A stretch of 64,000 nt of DNA from the NCBI RefSeq assembly GCF_007994735.1, contig NZ_VOIL01000001.1, positions 1,488,001-1,552,000 of the forward strand. The letters run 5' to 3'. Made by a program: the position numbers and the translations under genes. Of this stretch, positions 28,400-42,474 are shown piece by piece. Under the pieces are notes generated by a model. That model was not told the origin of the DNA. It saw only the letters and a list, made by a program, of their open reading frames with translations, and searched no databases. The stretch comes from Nesterenkonia populi (GTDB taxonomy: Bacteria; Actinomycetota; Actinomycetes; Actinomycetales; Micrococcaceae). The first letter of the stretch is position 1, and each line of letters opens with the position of its first letter.

Positions 28400-30670
28400 A
28401 TGACTGAGACCGCCGAAATGGTCGCCGTTCCGCCGCTGGAGGGTGGGGTTGATCAGGAGCGCCAGTACGTGGCTGCCCTTTATCGCCGCCTCGATGAGCT
28501 GCGCGAGGAGAAGGAGGCCCAGCTCGCCAAAGTCCGTTCCGCCGGTGCGGTGGGCACGATGCAGAACATCTCCGAGCGCGACGCCTTCGCAACCCTCTAC
28601 GAGGACCGGTTGGCCCAGCTCAACGCAGTGGACGACCGCCTCGTCTTCGGGCGCCTGGACCTGGACTCGGGGGAGACCCGCTACATCGGCCGCATCGGCC
28701 TGACCTCCGAGGCGCGCCAGCGGCTCATGCTGGACTGGCGCGCGCCGGAAGCCGGGGTCTTCTACCAGGCCACCGCCTTTGACCGGCAGGGTGTGCGGCG
28801 GCGGCGTCACCTGATGCTGAAGAACCGGCAGGTGCAGGGCCTGGAGGACGAGGTGCTGGACGCCAGCGTGCTGGACGAGGACGTGGAGAACCACGGCGAC
28901 GGCGCCCTGCTGGCTGCGCTGAAGGCGCGTCGCACCGGTCAGATGGGCGATATCGTCGCCACCATCCAGGCCGAGCAGGACCGGATCATCCGCGCCGACC
29001 GCTCCGGTGTGCTGGTGGTCCAGGGCGGGCCCGGCACCGGCAAGACGGCCGTGGCGCTGCATCGCGCCGCCTACCTGCTCTACGCGCACCGGGAGCGCCT
29101 GAAGAGCGCCGGTGTGCTGATCGTAGGCCCCAACTCCACGTTCATGTCCTATATTGAACGGGTCCTGCCCTCGCTGGGGGAGACCGGTGTGGTCATGTCG
29201 TCGCTGGCCGACCTCTATCCGGGGGTGCGCGGAGTCGAGGAGCCTGATGCCCGGGTCGCGGAGATCAAGGGCAGGCTGGACTGGGTGAGCATCATCGCGG
29301 CCGCGGTGGATCACCGTCAGCGGAGCATTCCCGCCCCCAGGGACATAGTGATCGAAGGCACCTCGGTGACGGTGACGCCGAAGATGATCCGACGCGGCAT
29401 CGAGCGTGCCCGGGCCACCGGCAAGGCCTACAACGAGGCTCGCGCCACTTTTGTGAAGGTGATGGTCAGGGAGATCGCGGAGAAGCTCGAGCGGATCCTT
29501 GAGAAGCGCTCACAGGGCAATGAGGCAGACCGAACCTACCTTGCAGAGGACGTCCGCACATCCCATGAGGTGCGAGTGCTGCTGAACCTCTGCTGGCTGC
29601 CGCGCACCCCGCAGAACCTGGTGGAGGACCTGTTCTCCAAGCCGAACTATCTGGCCGATGTCGCGCCTCAGCTCAGCGCCTCCGAGAGAGAGCTGCTGCA
29701 GCGCAGTCCCGGCAGTGCCTTCACCACTGCGGATGTCCCGCTGCTCGATGAGGCGGCCGAGCTGCTCGGCGAGCTTGATGAGACTGCCGGCCGGGAGGAG
29801 GCCCGCCGGAAGGCCTCGCGGGAGAAGGACCTGGAGAACGCCCAGAAGGCCGTCGAGAATGCTGCTCCGCAGCTGGAGGAGATGGGCATCGAGGGCTTCC
29901 TCGACGCCGAGGCGGTCGCCGCGATGAACAGCGAATCTGGTCCTGCGATGAGCGCTGCCGAGCGCGCCACGCTGGACCGCGCATGGACCTACGGCCACAT
30001 CGTGGTGGACGAGGCGCAGGAGCTCTCGCCCATGCAGTGGCACGTGCTGTTCCGCCGCTGCCCGCTGAAGTCGGTGACAGCTGTGGGGGACACTGCTCAG
30101 GGATCCTCGCCCTCAGCGTCGCCCCAGTGGAGGCAGGCTTTCGAGCCGTTCGTGGACGACGACCGCCTCCGCATCGAGGAGCTGACCGTCAACTATCGGA
30201 CCCCTGGCCGCATTGTGGGGCTCGCGGAGCGGGTCGCTGAGGCGAACGGTCTGCAGACGACGGCGCTGCGTACGGTCCGCGAGGGCGACTGCTCCCCGGA
30301 GGTCAGCGAGGTCTCCGAGAAGAAGCTGCTCGAATCTGTGGTCGAGGCTGTCAGCGCCGAGCATGACCGGATCGGCGAGGGATTGGTGGCCACGGTGGTC
30401 CCGAACCGGCTCATCACCCGCGTTCGGGAGCGGCTGACCGAGAAGTTCGGCAGTCGTGTTGGCCGCGGTGCGGGGTCCCTGGCCCAGGATGTATTGGCGA
30501 TGACCGCGGACGAGGCCAAGGGCCTTGAGTTCGACGCCGTCGTCGTTGCCGAGCCGGCTGAGCTGATCGAGCAGGCCGGCGGCAAGGTCGGTCCGCTGTA
30601 CGTGGCGCTGACCCGCTCGACGCGCGCGCTGCGGGTCGTCTCGTCCCAGCCGCTCCCGGACGGATTCTGA
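28400..30670 (+). CDS. helD: HelD-type RNA polymerase recycling ATPase (UvrD-like)
   Basis: 756 residues. N-terminal helical coiled region (about residues 20-75) as in HelD, then superfamily 1 motor domains with Walker A GGPGTGKTAVALHR (about residues 208-221), DEAQELSPMQW as Walker B, and late motif VALTRSTRAL. Actinobacterial HelD proteins pry RNA polymerase off DNA, and some (HelR) protect it from rifamycins. The frame is open upstream to 28232; the ATG at 28400 gives the family N-terminus. DNA helicase IV is the usual alternative label. Confidence 0.85.
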   Translation: MTETAEMVAVPPLEGGVDQERQYVAALYRRLDELREEKEAQLAKVRSAGAVGTMQNISERDAFATLYEDRLAQLNAVDDRLVFGRLDLDSGETRYIGRIGLTSEARQRLMLDWRAPEAGVFYQATAFDRQGVRRRRHLMLKNRQVQGLEDEVLDASVLDEDVENHGDGALLAALKARRTGQMGDIVATIQAEQDRIIRADRSGVLVVQGGPGTGKTAVALHRAAYLLYAHRERLKSAGVLIVGPNSTFMSYIERVLPSLGETGVVMSSLADLYPGVRGVEEPDARVAEIKGRLDWVSIIAAAVDHRQRSIPAPRDIVIEGTSVTVTPKMIRRGIERARATGKAYNEARATFVKVMVREIAEKLERILEKRSQGNEADRTYLAEDVRTSHEVRVLLNLCWLPRTPQNLVEDLFSKPNYLADVAPQLSASERELLQRSPGSAFTTADVPLLDEAAELLGELDETAGREEARRKASREKDLENAQKAVENAAPQLEEMGIEGFLDAEAVAAMNSESGPAMSAAERATLDRAWTYGHIVVDEAQELSPMQWHVLFRRCPLKSVTAVGDTAQGSSPSASPQWRQAFEPFVDDDRLRIEELTVNYRTPGRIVGLAERVAEANGLQTTALRTVREGDCSPEVSEVSEKKLLESVVEAVSAEHDRIGEGLVATVVPNRLITRVRERLTEKFGSRVGRGAGSLAQDVLAMTADEAKGLEFDAVVVAEPAELIEQAGGKVGPLYVALTRSTRALRVVSSQPLPDGF

Positions 30671-30676
30671 GATACG

Positions 30677-31999
30677 GTGAGCGCTGTGACCGCGACGAAG
30701 AACCCCGCCCTCGAGACCCAGCAGAACGACCCCAGCTTCGCGAATGTCTATCAGGAGCTGCAGTGGCGAGGCCTCATCCAGCACTCCACGGATGCTGAGG
30801 CCCTGGAGGAGTCCCTGGCGGGGGAGCGGCTGACCTTCTACGCCGGCTTCGACCCCACGGCTGCCTCTCTGCACCTGGGTCACCTGGTGCAGCTGCTGAC
30901 CATGCGCCGCCTGCAGCTGGCGGGCCACCGGCCGCTGGCGCTGGTGGGCGGTTCCACGGGTCTCATCGGGGACCCGCGGCCCACCAGTGAGCGGACGCTG
31001 AACACCCCTGAGACTGTCGCCGGGTGGGTGGAGAGCCTCAAGCGCCAGATCCGCCACTATGTGGACTTCGAGGGGCAGGACGCCGCGCAGATGGTGAACA
31101 ACCTCGACTGGACTGAGGGGATCAGCGCCATCGAGTTCCTGCGGGACATCGGCAAGCACTTCCGGGTGGGCACGATGATCAAGAAGGACATCGTGGCGAA
31201 GCGCCTGAACTCCGAGGAGGGCATCTCCTACACCGAGTTCAGCTACCAGATCCTTCAGGGCTACGACTTCCTGCAGCTCTACCGCGACTACGGCTGCAGC
31301 CTGCAGTTCGGCGGCTCGGACCAGTGGGGGAACCTCACCTCCGGCACGGAGCTGGTCCGCAAGGCGGAGAACGCGCACGTTCACGCGCTGTCGACCCCGC
31401 TCATCACAAACTCCGACGGCACTAAGTTCGGCAAGTCCGAGGGCAACGCGATCTGGATCGACGCCGAGCTCACCTCGCCGTACACCTTCTACCAGTTCTG
31501 GCTGAACCAGGCTGATGCTGATGTGATCGACCGGCTGAAGGTCTTCACCTTCCGCAGCCGGGAGGAGATCGACGAGCTGGAGCAGGCGGTGAGGGACGAG
31601 CCGTTCAAGCGCCACGCTCAGCGGACTCTCGCCTGGGACGCGACGAGCCTGGTTCATGGTGAGGACGCCGCGCGCAAGGTGATCGCCGCGGCAGAGGCTC
31701 TTTTCGGCAAAGGCGACATCGCTGAGGTCGACGAGCGGACCCTTGAGGCGATCGCCTCTGAGGTCCCGACAGCGACGGTTCCGCCAGCGGAGGCGACTCC
31801 GGTCAGGGCGTTGGTGGACACCGGCCTGGTCAGAGGCAATGGTGAAGCTCGGCGGGCGGTGCAGCAGGGCGGCGCTTACATCAACAACACCAAGCTTGAG
31901 GATGCGGAGGCGCTGGTCGCAGAGGACGAGTGGCTGCACGGGAAATACCTGGTGGTGCGTCGCGGCAAGAAGAGCCTCGCCCTCGCCATCCGGCCCTAA
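30677..31999 (+). CDS. tyrS: Tyrosine-tRNA ligase
   Basis: 440 residues. Class I synthetase with HLGH (HIGH motif) in ASLHLGHLVQL, KFGKS (KMSKS motif), and a C-terminal S4 RNA-binding domain (about residues 375-435). Charges tRNA-Tyr. The GTG at 30677 is listed; an in-frame GTG at 30686 lies seven bases after TACGGT with no Shine-Dalgarno for either, so the shorter form (MTATKNPALE) may be the true leaderless start. Confidence 0.95.
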   Translation: MSAVTATKNPALETQQNDPSFANVYQELQWRGLIQHSTDAEALEESLAGERLTFYAGFDPTAASLHLGHLVQLLTMRRLQLAGHRPLALVGGSTGLIGDPRPTSERTLNTPETVAGWVESLKRQIRHYVDFEGQDAAQMVNNLDWTEGISAIEFLRDIGKHFRVGTMIKKDIVAKRLNSEEGISYTEFSYQILQGYDFLQLYRDYGCSLQFGGSDQWGNLTSGTELVRKAENAHVHALSTPLITNSDGTKFGKSEGNAIWIDAELTSPYTFYQFWLNQADADVIDRLKVFTFRSREEIDELEQAVRDEPFKRHAQRTLAWDATSLVHGEDAARKVIAAAEALFGKGDIAEVDERTLEAIASEVPTATVPPAEATPVRALVDTGLVRGNGEARRAVQQGGAYINNTKLEDAEALVAEDEWLHGKYLVVRRGKKSLALAIRP

Positions 32000-32040
32000 G
32001 GCCGCCTTTTCCCCGGAATCTCGGGGCTCTGGACATGGAG

Positions 32041-32069
32041 TTGCGTGCCCCCGCGACGGTGTGTAGAGT
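32041..32069 (+). promoter_or_regulatory. rRNA promoter P1
   Basis: TTGCGT and TAGAGT separated by 17 bases, about 417 bases upstream of the 16S start. Confidence 0.5.
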
Positions 32070-32199
32070 TAACGATCGCGCCGGGGGCCGGAGCGAAAAG
32101 CTCAAAAGCCCGAAGCGCTTCGGAGAGATTATCTCCACGACACTTTTTCGAAGTTCCGACTTCGTTCGGTGTGCCCGAAAGTTCGGCGGAAACGTCGAG

Positions 32200-32228
32200 T
32201 TGACGAGCAAGAAACGAAGCGGTAACAT
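32200..32228 (+). promoter_or_regulatory. rRNA promoter P2
   Basis: TTGACG and TAACAT separated by 17 bases, about 258 bases upstream of the 16S start. The closest match to a vegetative promoter in the window. Confidence 0.65.
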
Positions 32229-32485
32229 AGAGAAGTTGCTTCAGAGCGACCCGGGAGGGTTTCCTTCCGGTGGTGCTGACAGCGATTGCTGCTTGAGAAC
32301 TCAATAGTGTGCCAAGTTTGTTGATACCAAATTATAAATTGGTAGTCACAGCGCTTGCACCCCCGTGCGGGTGACTGTGACATGCCTGGATTGATCAGCA
32401 GATCAGCCAATGTGATTCCGTGAGGCTCTGTTTTCCGGCAGGGTGGAATCAGATTGACTGGCTGTTGCATTCTCTATTTAGTTAT

Positions 32486-37559
<5,074 letters not shown>

Positions 37560-37756
37560 ACCACCACAACGCATATGCTCAATATGTTGTGAACTCTGTG
37601 CTGCGTCCACTCTGCGGTCCTCTTTCAACAAACCCTGTGTTTGATGGAAGCAGACCTTTGTCCAAGTCAATATTGTTCGTCACGATCCTTGTTGTTCGTG
37701 GCCCATAGATTTCCACGCCCCCCCTCTTCTTTGGTGGTTGGTGGGGTGTGGTCTAG

Positions 37757-37876
37757 GGTTACGGCGGTCATAGCGTGGGGGAAACGCCCGGTCCCATCCC
37801 GAACCCGGAAGCTAAGACCCACAGCGCCGATGGTACTGCACCGGAAACAGTGTGGGAGAGTAGGTCACCGCCGGAC
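37757..37876 (+). rRNA. rrf: 5S ribosomal RNA
   Basis: About 120 bases starting GGTTACGGCGGTCATAGCG and ending GTAGGTCACCGCCGGAC, with the conserved GGTCCCATCCCGAACCCGGAAG loop. The termini pair. It follows 23S after a spacer of about 197 bases with no other gene. Confidence 0.96.
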
Positions 37877-37886
37877 ACACTTTCAC

Positions 37887-37930
37887 AGAAAGGCCCCTGA
37901 ACTGCGAAGAAGCAGATCAGGGGCCTTTCT
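37887..37930 (+). terminator. rRNA operon terminator
   Basis: Perfect 14-bp stem (AGAAAGGCCCCTGA with TCAGGGGCCTTTCT, 16-base loop) just after 5S; the 3' arm ends in CCTTTCT. It may also act for the convergent RpiR gene. Confidence 0.88.
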
Positions 37931-37972
37931 GCCGCCGCCAACAGATTCCTCCAAGCACTGTGCGCTCAGCCG

Positions 37973-38830
37973 CTACTCCACAAGATTCTCAGTGACAACA
38001 TCCAGAATCCGCCTGCGCTGACTCTCTCCCTCCCCGCGCATACGAACCTGCCGCCCCAGAACCTCTGCCGCCACTGCGTAGTGCAGACGTGAGACAAACT
38101 CCAGCTCGTTCCAGAACGTGTTCAGCGGAGGCACAATATTCAGCACCTCATCAGCCAGCTTCGCAGCAGGCGAGTCAGTGTTCGAGGTCATCACCACCAA
38201 CGTCGCCTCCGAGCTGGCCGCCGCCTGAGCCACCCTCACGGAGAGCTCATTCAGGCCGCTCGGGCTGATCACTATGCATACATCCTCACCGCCCAGCTGC
38301 CTGGCAGCGATCTGCTGACTGAGGACGTCCGTCATCGTGCTCACCCGATGCCCCTCAGACAGCAGGCGATACGCCAAATCCATCGCAGTGGGCGCAGACT
38401 GCCCATTGGCCGCCACAAAAATGCTCTCCGCGCTGCAGATCAGCTCCACCACCCGGTCAGCCTGCTCCCGAGAGACCGCGTCCATCGCACGCTCCAGGCC
38501 CGGAGTCAGCCGCCGGGCCTCAGCCGGCCACGGAGCCATGTCGGCACCGTCCTCCGCGGCTGACTCCACCGCGTCATGGCCGGTAGGCGTCTCCCTGGCC
38601 AGAGCCACCCGGAACTGCGGGTAGCCCTCATAGCCGAGCTTGCGGCAGGTCCGCACCACGGTGGAACGGGCCACCCCCACCCGGTCCGCCAGCTGCTGCG
38701 CCGTCGAGTCCACCGCCGCGGCAGCATCCTGCAGAACCTCCCGGGCCACCTTGGTCTCACTGGGCAGCAGCGTGTTCAGCGCCGAGGACAGCCGCGTGGT
38801 TGCAGGAAGGTGCTCGTCCAGGTGATTCAT
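37973..38830 (-). CDS. RpiR/MurR-family transcriptional regulator
   Basis: 285 residues: N-terminal HTH_6 domain (about residues 1-75, STAQQLADRVGVARSTVVRTCRKLGYEGYPQ) and a C-terminal SIS sugar-phosphate-binding domain (about residues 115-240, IFVAANGQSAPTAMDLAYRL). Such regulators usually sense phosphosugars; no sugar genes are adjacent, so the target is unknown. The start at 38830 is chosen over 38887 because TACCAT ends six bases before it and homologous sequence begins there. Divergent from the TPR gene. Confidence 0.86.
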   Translation of the reverse strand: MNHLDEHLPATTRLSSALNTLLPSETKVAREVLQDAAAAVDSTAQQLADRVGVARSTVVRTCRKLGYEGYPQFRVALARETPTGHDAVESAAEDGADMAPWPAEARRLTPGLERAMDAVSREQADRVVELICSAESIFVAANGQSAPTAMDLAYRLLSEGHRVSTMTDVLSQQIAARQLGGEDVCIVISPSGLNELSVRVAQAAASSEATLVVMTSNTDSPAAKLADEVLNIVPPLNTFWNELEFVSRLHYAVAAEVLGRQVRMRGEGESQRRRILDVVTENLVE

Positions 38831-38836
38831 AGGCCC

Positions 38837-38862
38837 ATGGTAGTCACCATGCCCGGTATCCT
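38837..38862. promoter_or_regulatory. Divergent leaderless promoter pair
   Basis: TACCAT on the minus strand (38842-38837) ends six bases before the RpiR ATG, and TATCCT on the plus strand (38857-38862) ends six bases before the TPR-protein GTG. Only 38 bases separate the two start codons. Confidence 0.5.
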
Positions 38863-38868
38863 GTTCCG

Positions 38869-39705
38869 GTGGCAGACCGAGCATCACCAGCAGACCCGAG
38901 CGGACGTTCCTCCCGCGCCCCCCAGGACCACCGCCGATCGAACCGTGAGGACCGCCCCCGGTCCCCGGAGGTCGACGAAGACATCACCGGCAGAGAGCTT
39001 GACCGTGAAGCCTCCCGGCAGCTGGGCACCCTCAACGACACCAACCGAGGCTGGGTCTCCAAGCACCTCGTCATGGCCGGCCGGCTCATCGACATCGATC
39101 CGGCCCTCGCCCTGGAGCACGCACTGGCAGCCTCCCGGCGCGCCGGGCGCCTCGCCGTCGTCCGCGAGGCCGTCGGCCTCGCCGCCTACGCCGCCGGAGA
39201 CTTCGAGGAGGCTCTGCGCGAGCTGCGCACCTACCGCCGCATCAGCGGAGACCACACCCACCTGCCCGTCATCGCCGACTGCCTGCGCGCACTCGGCCGC
39301 CCCCAGAAAGCCATCGACCTGGCCGAGGAGGACCCCTCCAAGAAGCTGACCGGCGCGCCCCGGGCAGAGCTGGCCATGGTCGTGGCCGGGGCCCACCAGG
39401 ACCTCCGAGACGAAGAGGCGGCCCTCCTGGCCCTGCAGGTGCCGGAGCTGGACCGCAACAGGGCCTTCAGCTTCTCCCCGAGACTTTTCGCCGCCTACGC
39501 GGAGGCCCTCGAAGCAGTGGGGCGCTACGATGAGGCCCGGCGCTGGCGTGAGCAGATTCCCGTCGCCGAGCGGGCCCTGGGGGCCGGCGCCTTCGAGGAG
39601 CCGGACATTCTGGACTTTGACGACGAGGACGAGGACGCCGCGGCGCTGCCCAAGATCAGCGACCTTCTCGGCGACGCCGGAGCGAAGGAGACCCCCCACG
39701 CATGA
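38869..39705 (+). CDS. TPR-like repeat protein, actinobacterial housekeeping-cluster member
   Basis: 278 residues. A basic, Arg/Ser/Pro-rich N-terminal stretch (about residues 1-45) precedes helical tetratricopeptide-like repeats (about residues 50-225; for example AAYAAGDFEEALRELRTYRR and AAYAEALEAVGRYDEARRWR) and a very acidic tail (DFDDEDEDAA). It occupies the position before the HAD phosphatase and tlyA seen in many actinobacteria. Molecular role unknown; a scaffold or RNA-binding role is only a guess. The stop overlaps the next start as ATGA. Confidence 0.8.
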   Translation: MADRASPADPSGRSSRAPQDHRRSNREDRPRSPEVDEDITGRELDREASRQLGTLNDTNRGWVSKHLVMAGRLIDIDPALALEHALAASRRAGRLAVVREAVGLAAYAAGDFEEALRELRTYRRISGDHTHLPVIADCLRALGRPQKAIDLAEEDPSKKLTGAPRAELAMVVAGAHQDLRDEEAALLALQVPELDRNRAFSFSPRLFAAYAEALEAVGRYDEARRWREQIPVAERALGAGAFEEPDILDFDDEDEDAAALPKISDLLGDAGAKETPHA

Positions 39706-40535
39706 GTCCCGCACCCCTGGCCGAGCAGCACGACGGTGTCCTCTTCGACCTCGACGGCGTCCTCTACCGAGGGCCTGAGGCTGTCCCCGGGGCCCCTGAG
39801 GCCCTCGCGCAGCTCAAGGAGCAGGGACTGAAGTGCGCCTTCGTCACCAACAACGCGTCCCGCTCCGCTGAGCAGATCGCCAGCCACCTGCGGGAGCTGG
39901 GCATCCCCGCCGAGCCCCACGAGGTCTACGGCTCCGCACCGGCAGGCATCCGGCTGATGAGCAGCCACGTGCCCGCACCGGCGAAAGTCCTCGTGGTGGG
40001 CTCCGAATCCCTGCGGGGCCTCGTTCAGCAGGCCGGCTATCAGACTGTCGACTCCGCTGAGGAGGATCCTGAGGCCGTCATCCAGGGATTCGACCCCAGT
40101 CTCGGCTGGTCCCAGCTCGCCGAAGCCTCCTACGCCGTCAACGCCGGCGCCCAATGGTTCGCCACCAACCTGGACCGCAGCGTCCCCCGGGAGCGTGGAA
40201 TCGCCCCCGCCAACGGCGCCCTGGTCGAGGCCGTCAGCTTCGGCACCGACCGCCGGCCCCAGGCTGCCGGCAAGCCTGAATCAGTGATGTTCACCCAGGC
40301 GGGGGAGACCCTCCGCCTGAGTGACCCGCTGGTGGTGGGGGACCGCCTGGACACCGACATCCTCGGCGGCAACAGAGCCGGCTACACCACGGCGCTGGTC
40401 CTGACCGGGGCGACCGGCGAGGACCAGGCGCACGCCTCCGCCGGGCAGGAGCGCCCCGACTGGATCATCGACAGCCTGGAGAGCCTCTTCACCGGTGCGC
40501 ACCGCACACCCGGGGAAGGCCACTCCGCAGCATGA
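39702..40535 (+). CDS. HAD-IIA family sugar/aryl phosphatase (NagD-like)
   Basis: 277 residues. HAD motif I DGVLFDLDGVLYRG near the N-terminus, motif II FVTNNASRS, and motif IV VVGDRLDTDILGGNRAG, with the type IIA cap between. NagD/phosphoglycolate-phosphatase-like enzymes dephosphorylate small metabolites; the substrate is not determined. ATGA overlaps couple it to the genes on both sides. Confidence 0.88.
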   Translation: MSPAPLAEQHDGVLFDLDGVLYRGPEAVPGAPEALAQLKEQGLKCAFVTNNASRSAEQIASHLRELGIPAEPHEVYGSAPAGIRLMSSHVPAPAKVLVVGSESLRGLVQQAGYQTVDSAEEDPEAVIQGFDPSLGWSQLAEASYAVNAGAQWFATNLDRSVPRERGIAPANGALVEAVSFGTDRRPQAAGKPESVMFTQAGETLRLSDPLVVGDRLDTDILGGNRAGYTTALVLTGATGEDQAHASAGQERPDWIIDSLESLFTGAHRTPGEGHSAA

Positions 40536-40690
40536 GCGAGGATCCCCTCGCCGAAGACGAGGCTTCCCACACGGAGTCCGGGACGGCTGAGCCCCGGCTG
40601 AGCCCCGAGCAGCTCCAGGAGCAGCTCCAGCAGGCCCAGCAGAAGCATCAGGAGCTCCTGGCCCGACTAGAGACCATCGGCCGCAGCTGA
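40532..40690 (+). CDS. Small acidic coiled-coil protein, unknown
   Basis: 52 residues, starting MSEDPLAEDEASHTESGT and then a Gln/Glu-rich helix (LSPEQLQEQLQQAQQKHQE to the end) predicted to be a short coiled coil. Its ATG overlaps the phosphatase stop (ATGA) and it ends six bases before tlyA, so it is clearly translated as part of the operon. I do not recognise a characterised family. Confidence 0.7.
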   Translation: MSEDPLAEDEASHTESGTAEPRLSPEQLQEQLQQAQQKHQELLARLETIGRS

Positions 40691-40696
40691 GTCCCC

Positions 40697-41494
40697 ATGC
40701 CGCGTCTGGACAAGGAGATGGTGGCGCGCGGACTCGCGCCCAGCCGCACCCGTGCAGGCCAGCTCATCGCCGAGGGAGCTGTGCGGCTCAACGGACGCAG
40801 GGCCGCCAAGCCGTCCGCCGCGGCCGACGCCGGCGCCACCATCGAACTCGCCGAGACTGACCGATGGGTCAGCCGCGCGGCGCATAAGCTGCTCGGCGCC
40901 CTGGAGGCCTTCCCCGAGGCGGCCCCCGCCCGCCGCCGGTGCCTGGACGCGGGCGCTTCCACCGGCGGCTTCACCCAGGTCATGCTCTCCCGGGGCGCCG
41001 AGCACGTGGTCGCCGTCGACGTCGGGCATGACCAGCTCGCACCGGCGCTGCGGGAGGACCCGCGGATCACCAATGTTGAAGGCACCAATCTGCGATACGT
41101 GCGGCCGGGCCAGCTGGGAGACCGGTTCGGGCTGATCGTGGCGGACCTCTCCTTCATCTCACTGCGGCTCGTCCTGCCGGCCCTGGCCCAGCAGGCAGCA
41201 TCCGGTGCTGATCTGCTGCTGATGGTCAAGCCGCAGTTCGAGGTGGGCCGTGAGCGCATCGGCCGCACCGGGGTGGTCACCAGTCCCCAGCAGCGGCGCG
41301 ACGCAGTGGAGGGTGTGGTGACGGCCGCCCTTGAAGAGGGCCTGCAGCTCGCAGGCGCCGCCCCCTCGCCGCTGCCGGGCCAGGACGGCAACAGAGAGTT
41401 CTTCCTGCACCTGCGCAGCCCGAGCGCCGCAGACGCCCAGGAACTGGTCAGCCCAGCCGATAGGCTGGGTGCGATCGACTACGCAGATCCGTAA
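40697..41494 (+). CDS. tlyA: TlyA-type rRNA 2'-O-methyltransferase
   Basis: 265 residues: N-terminal S4 RNA-binding domain (about residues 1-60, RLDKEMVARGLAPSRTRAGQLI) and an FtsJ/RrmJ-like methyltransferase domain (CLDAGASTGGFTQVML as SAM motif, ADLSFISLRLVLPAL). TlyA methylates 16S and 23S rRNA (C1409 and C1920 in mycobacteria), giving capreomycin sensitivity; hemolysin is an old misnomer. Operon with nadK and recN. Confidence 0.92.
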   Translation: MPRLDKEMVARGLAPSRTRAGQLIAEGAVRLNGRRAAKPSAAADAGATIELAETDRWVSRAAHKLLGALEAFPEAAPARRRCLDAGASTGGFTQVMLSRGAEHVVAVDVGHDQLAPALREDPRITNVEGTNLRYVRPGQLGDRFGLIVADLSFISLRLVLPALAQQAASGADLLLMVKPQFEVGRERIGRTGVVTSPQQRRDAVEGVVTAALEEGLQLAGAAPSPLPGQDGNREFFLHLRSPSAADAQELVSPADRLGAIDYADP

Positions 41495-41523
41495 GCCTCA
41501 AAGCCGAAGCGGAAGGAGACCGG

Positions 41524-42474
41524 ATGGCCGCAGCGCAGCAGCGGGCCGTGCTCGTGCTTGCTCACACGGGGCGCCTGGAAGCAGTGGAGGCCGGCGTCGC
41601 CGTCGCCGAGCAGCTGCATGAGGCCGGACTGACCCCGGTGATGCTCGCCCGCGACATCGAGGCGCTCTCCACCCAGATGGGGAAGCGGCTGGCCGCTACC
41701 CCGCTGGCGGTCGCCGACCAGGACATTCCGCTGGACGAGTGTGAGGTCGGCATGGTTCTCGGCGGGGACGGCTCCATCCTGCGGGCCGCTGACCTGGTCC
41801 GCGAAGCTGAGCTGCCGCTGATGGGGGTGAACCTCGGGCACGTCGGCTTCCTCGCCGAGTCTGAGCGGACCCAGCTGGACGATTCCGTGCGGTGGGTCGC
41901 CGAGCAGAACTATGTGGTGGAGCCGCGGATGGCTCTGGACGTGCAGGTCTGGCAGGGCAGCGCCCACCTGGCCTCCTCCTGGGCGCTGAACGAGGCAAGC
42001 ATCGAGAAAGCCTCTCGCCAACGGATGATTGAGCTGGTGGTGGAGATCGACGGCGCCCCGGTCTCCACGTTCGGCTGCGACGGCATCGTCATGGCGACGC
42101 CCACCGGCTCCACCGCCTACGCGTTCTCCGCGGGCGGACCCGTGGTGTGGCCGGAGGTCCAGGCCCTGGTGCTCGCCCCGATCTCCGCGCACGCCCTCTT
42201 CGCCCGCCCCCTGGTGGTCGACCCTGACTCGACCATGGCGGTGGAGATTCTCCAGCGTGAAGATGAGGAAGGGGTGCTGTGGTGCGACGGGCGGCGAGCC
42301 ATGAACCTGCCCGGCGGGGCGCGGGTGGAGGTCACGCGATCTGAGAGGCCCGTGCTGCTGGCCCGGGTGCACCAGACCCCGTTCTCCCAGCGGCTGGTGG
42401 AGAAGTTCAACCTTCCCATCACCGGCTGGCGGGGCCCGGCGGCGGACCCGGGGCAGGAGAAGAAGCAGGGATGA
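41524..42474 (+). CDS. nadK: NAD kinase
   Basis: 316 residues. ATP/NAD motif VLGGDGSILRAADL, NLGHVGFLAES and the conserved PTGSTAYAFSAGGP are intact. Phosphorylates NAD to NADP using ATP or polyphosphate. AAGGAG before the ATG. The stop overlaps the recN start (ATGA). Confidence 0.95.
   Translation: MAAAQQRAVLVLAHTGRLEAVEAGVAVAEQLHEAGLTPVMLARDIEALSTQMGKRLAATPLAVADQDIPLDECEVGMVLGGDGSILRAADLVREAELPLMGVNLGHVGFLAESERTQLDDSVRWVAEQNYVVEPRMALDVQVWQGSAHLASSWALNEASIEKASRQRMIELVVEIDGAPVSTFGCDGIVMATPTGSTAYAFSAGGPVVWPEVQALVLAPISAHALFARPLVVDPDSTMAVEILQREDEEGVLWCDGRRAMNLPGGARVEVTRSERPVLLARVHQTPFSQRLVEKFNLPITGWRGPAADPGQEKKQG

Larger units (their letters stand above)
32000..32485 (+). other. rRNA operon promoter and leader region
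   Basis: This 486-base gap holds no gene. It carries two promoter-like elements and a processing/antitermination leader with TTGAGAACTCAATAG (near 32293), the kind of boxA-containing leader found before actinobacterial 16S genes. The sequence becomes AT-richer toward the 16S start. Confidence 0.7.

Noticed and set aside
32011..32026. Terminator after tyrS (CCCCG and CGGGG arms)
   Set aside because: Only a 5-bp stem with the T-run on the wrong side; too weak to call.
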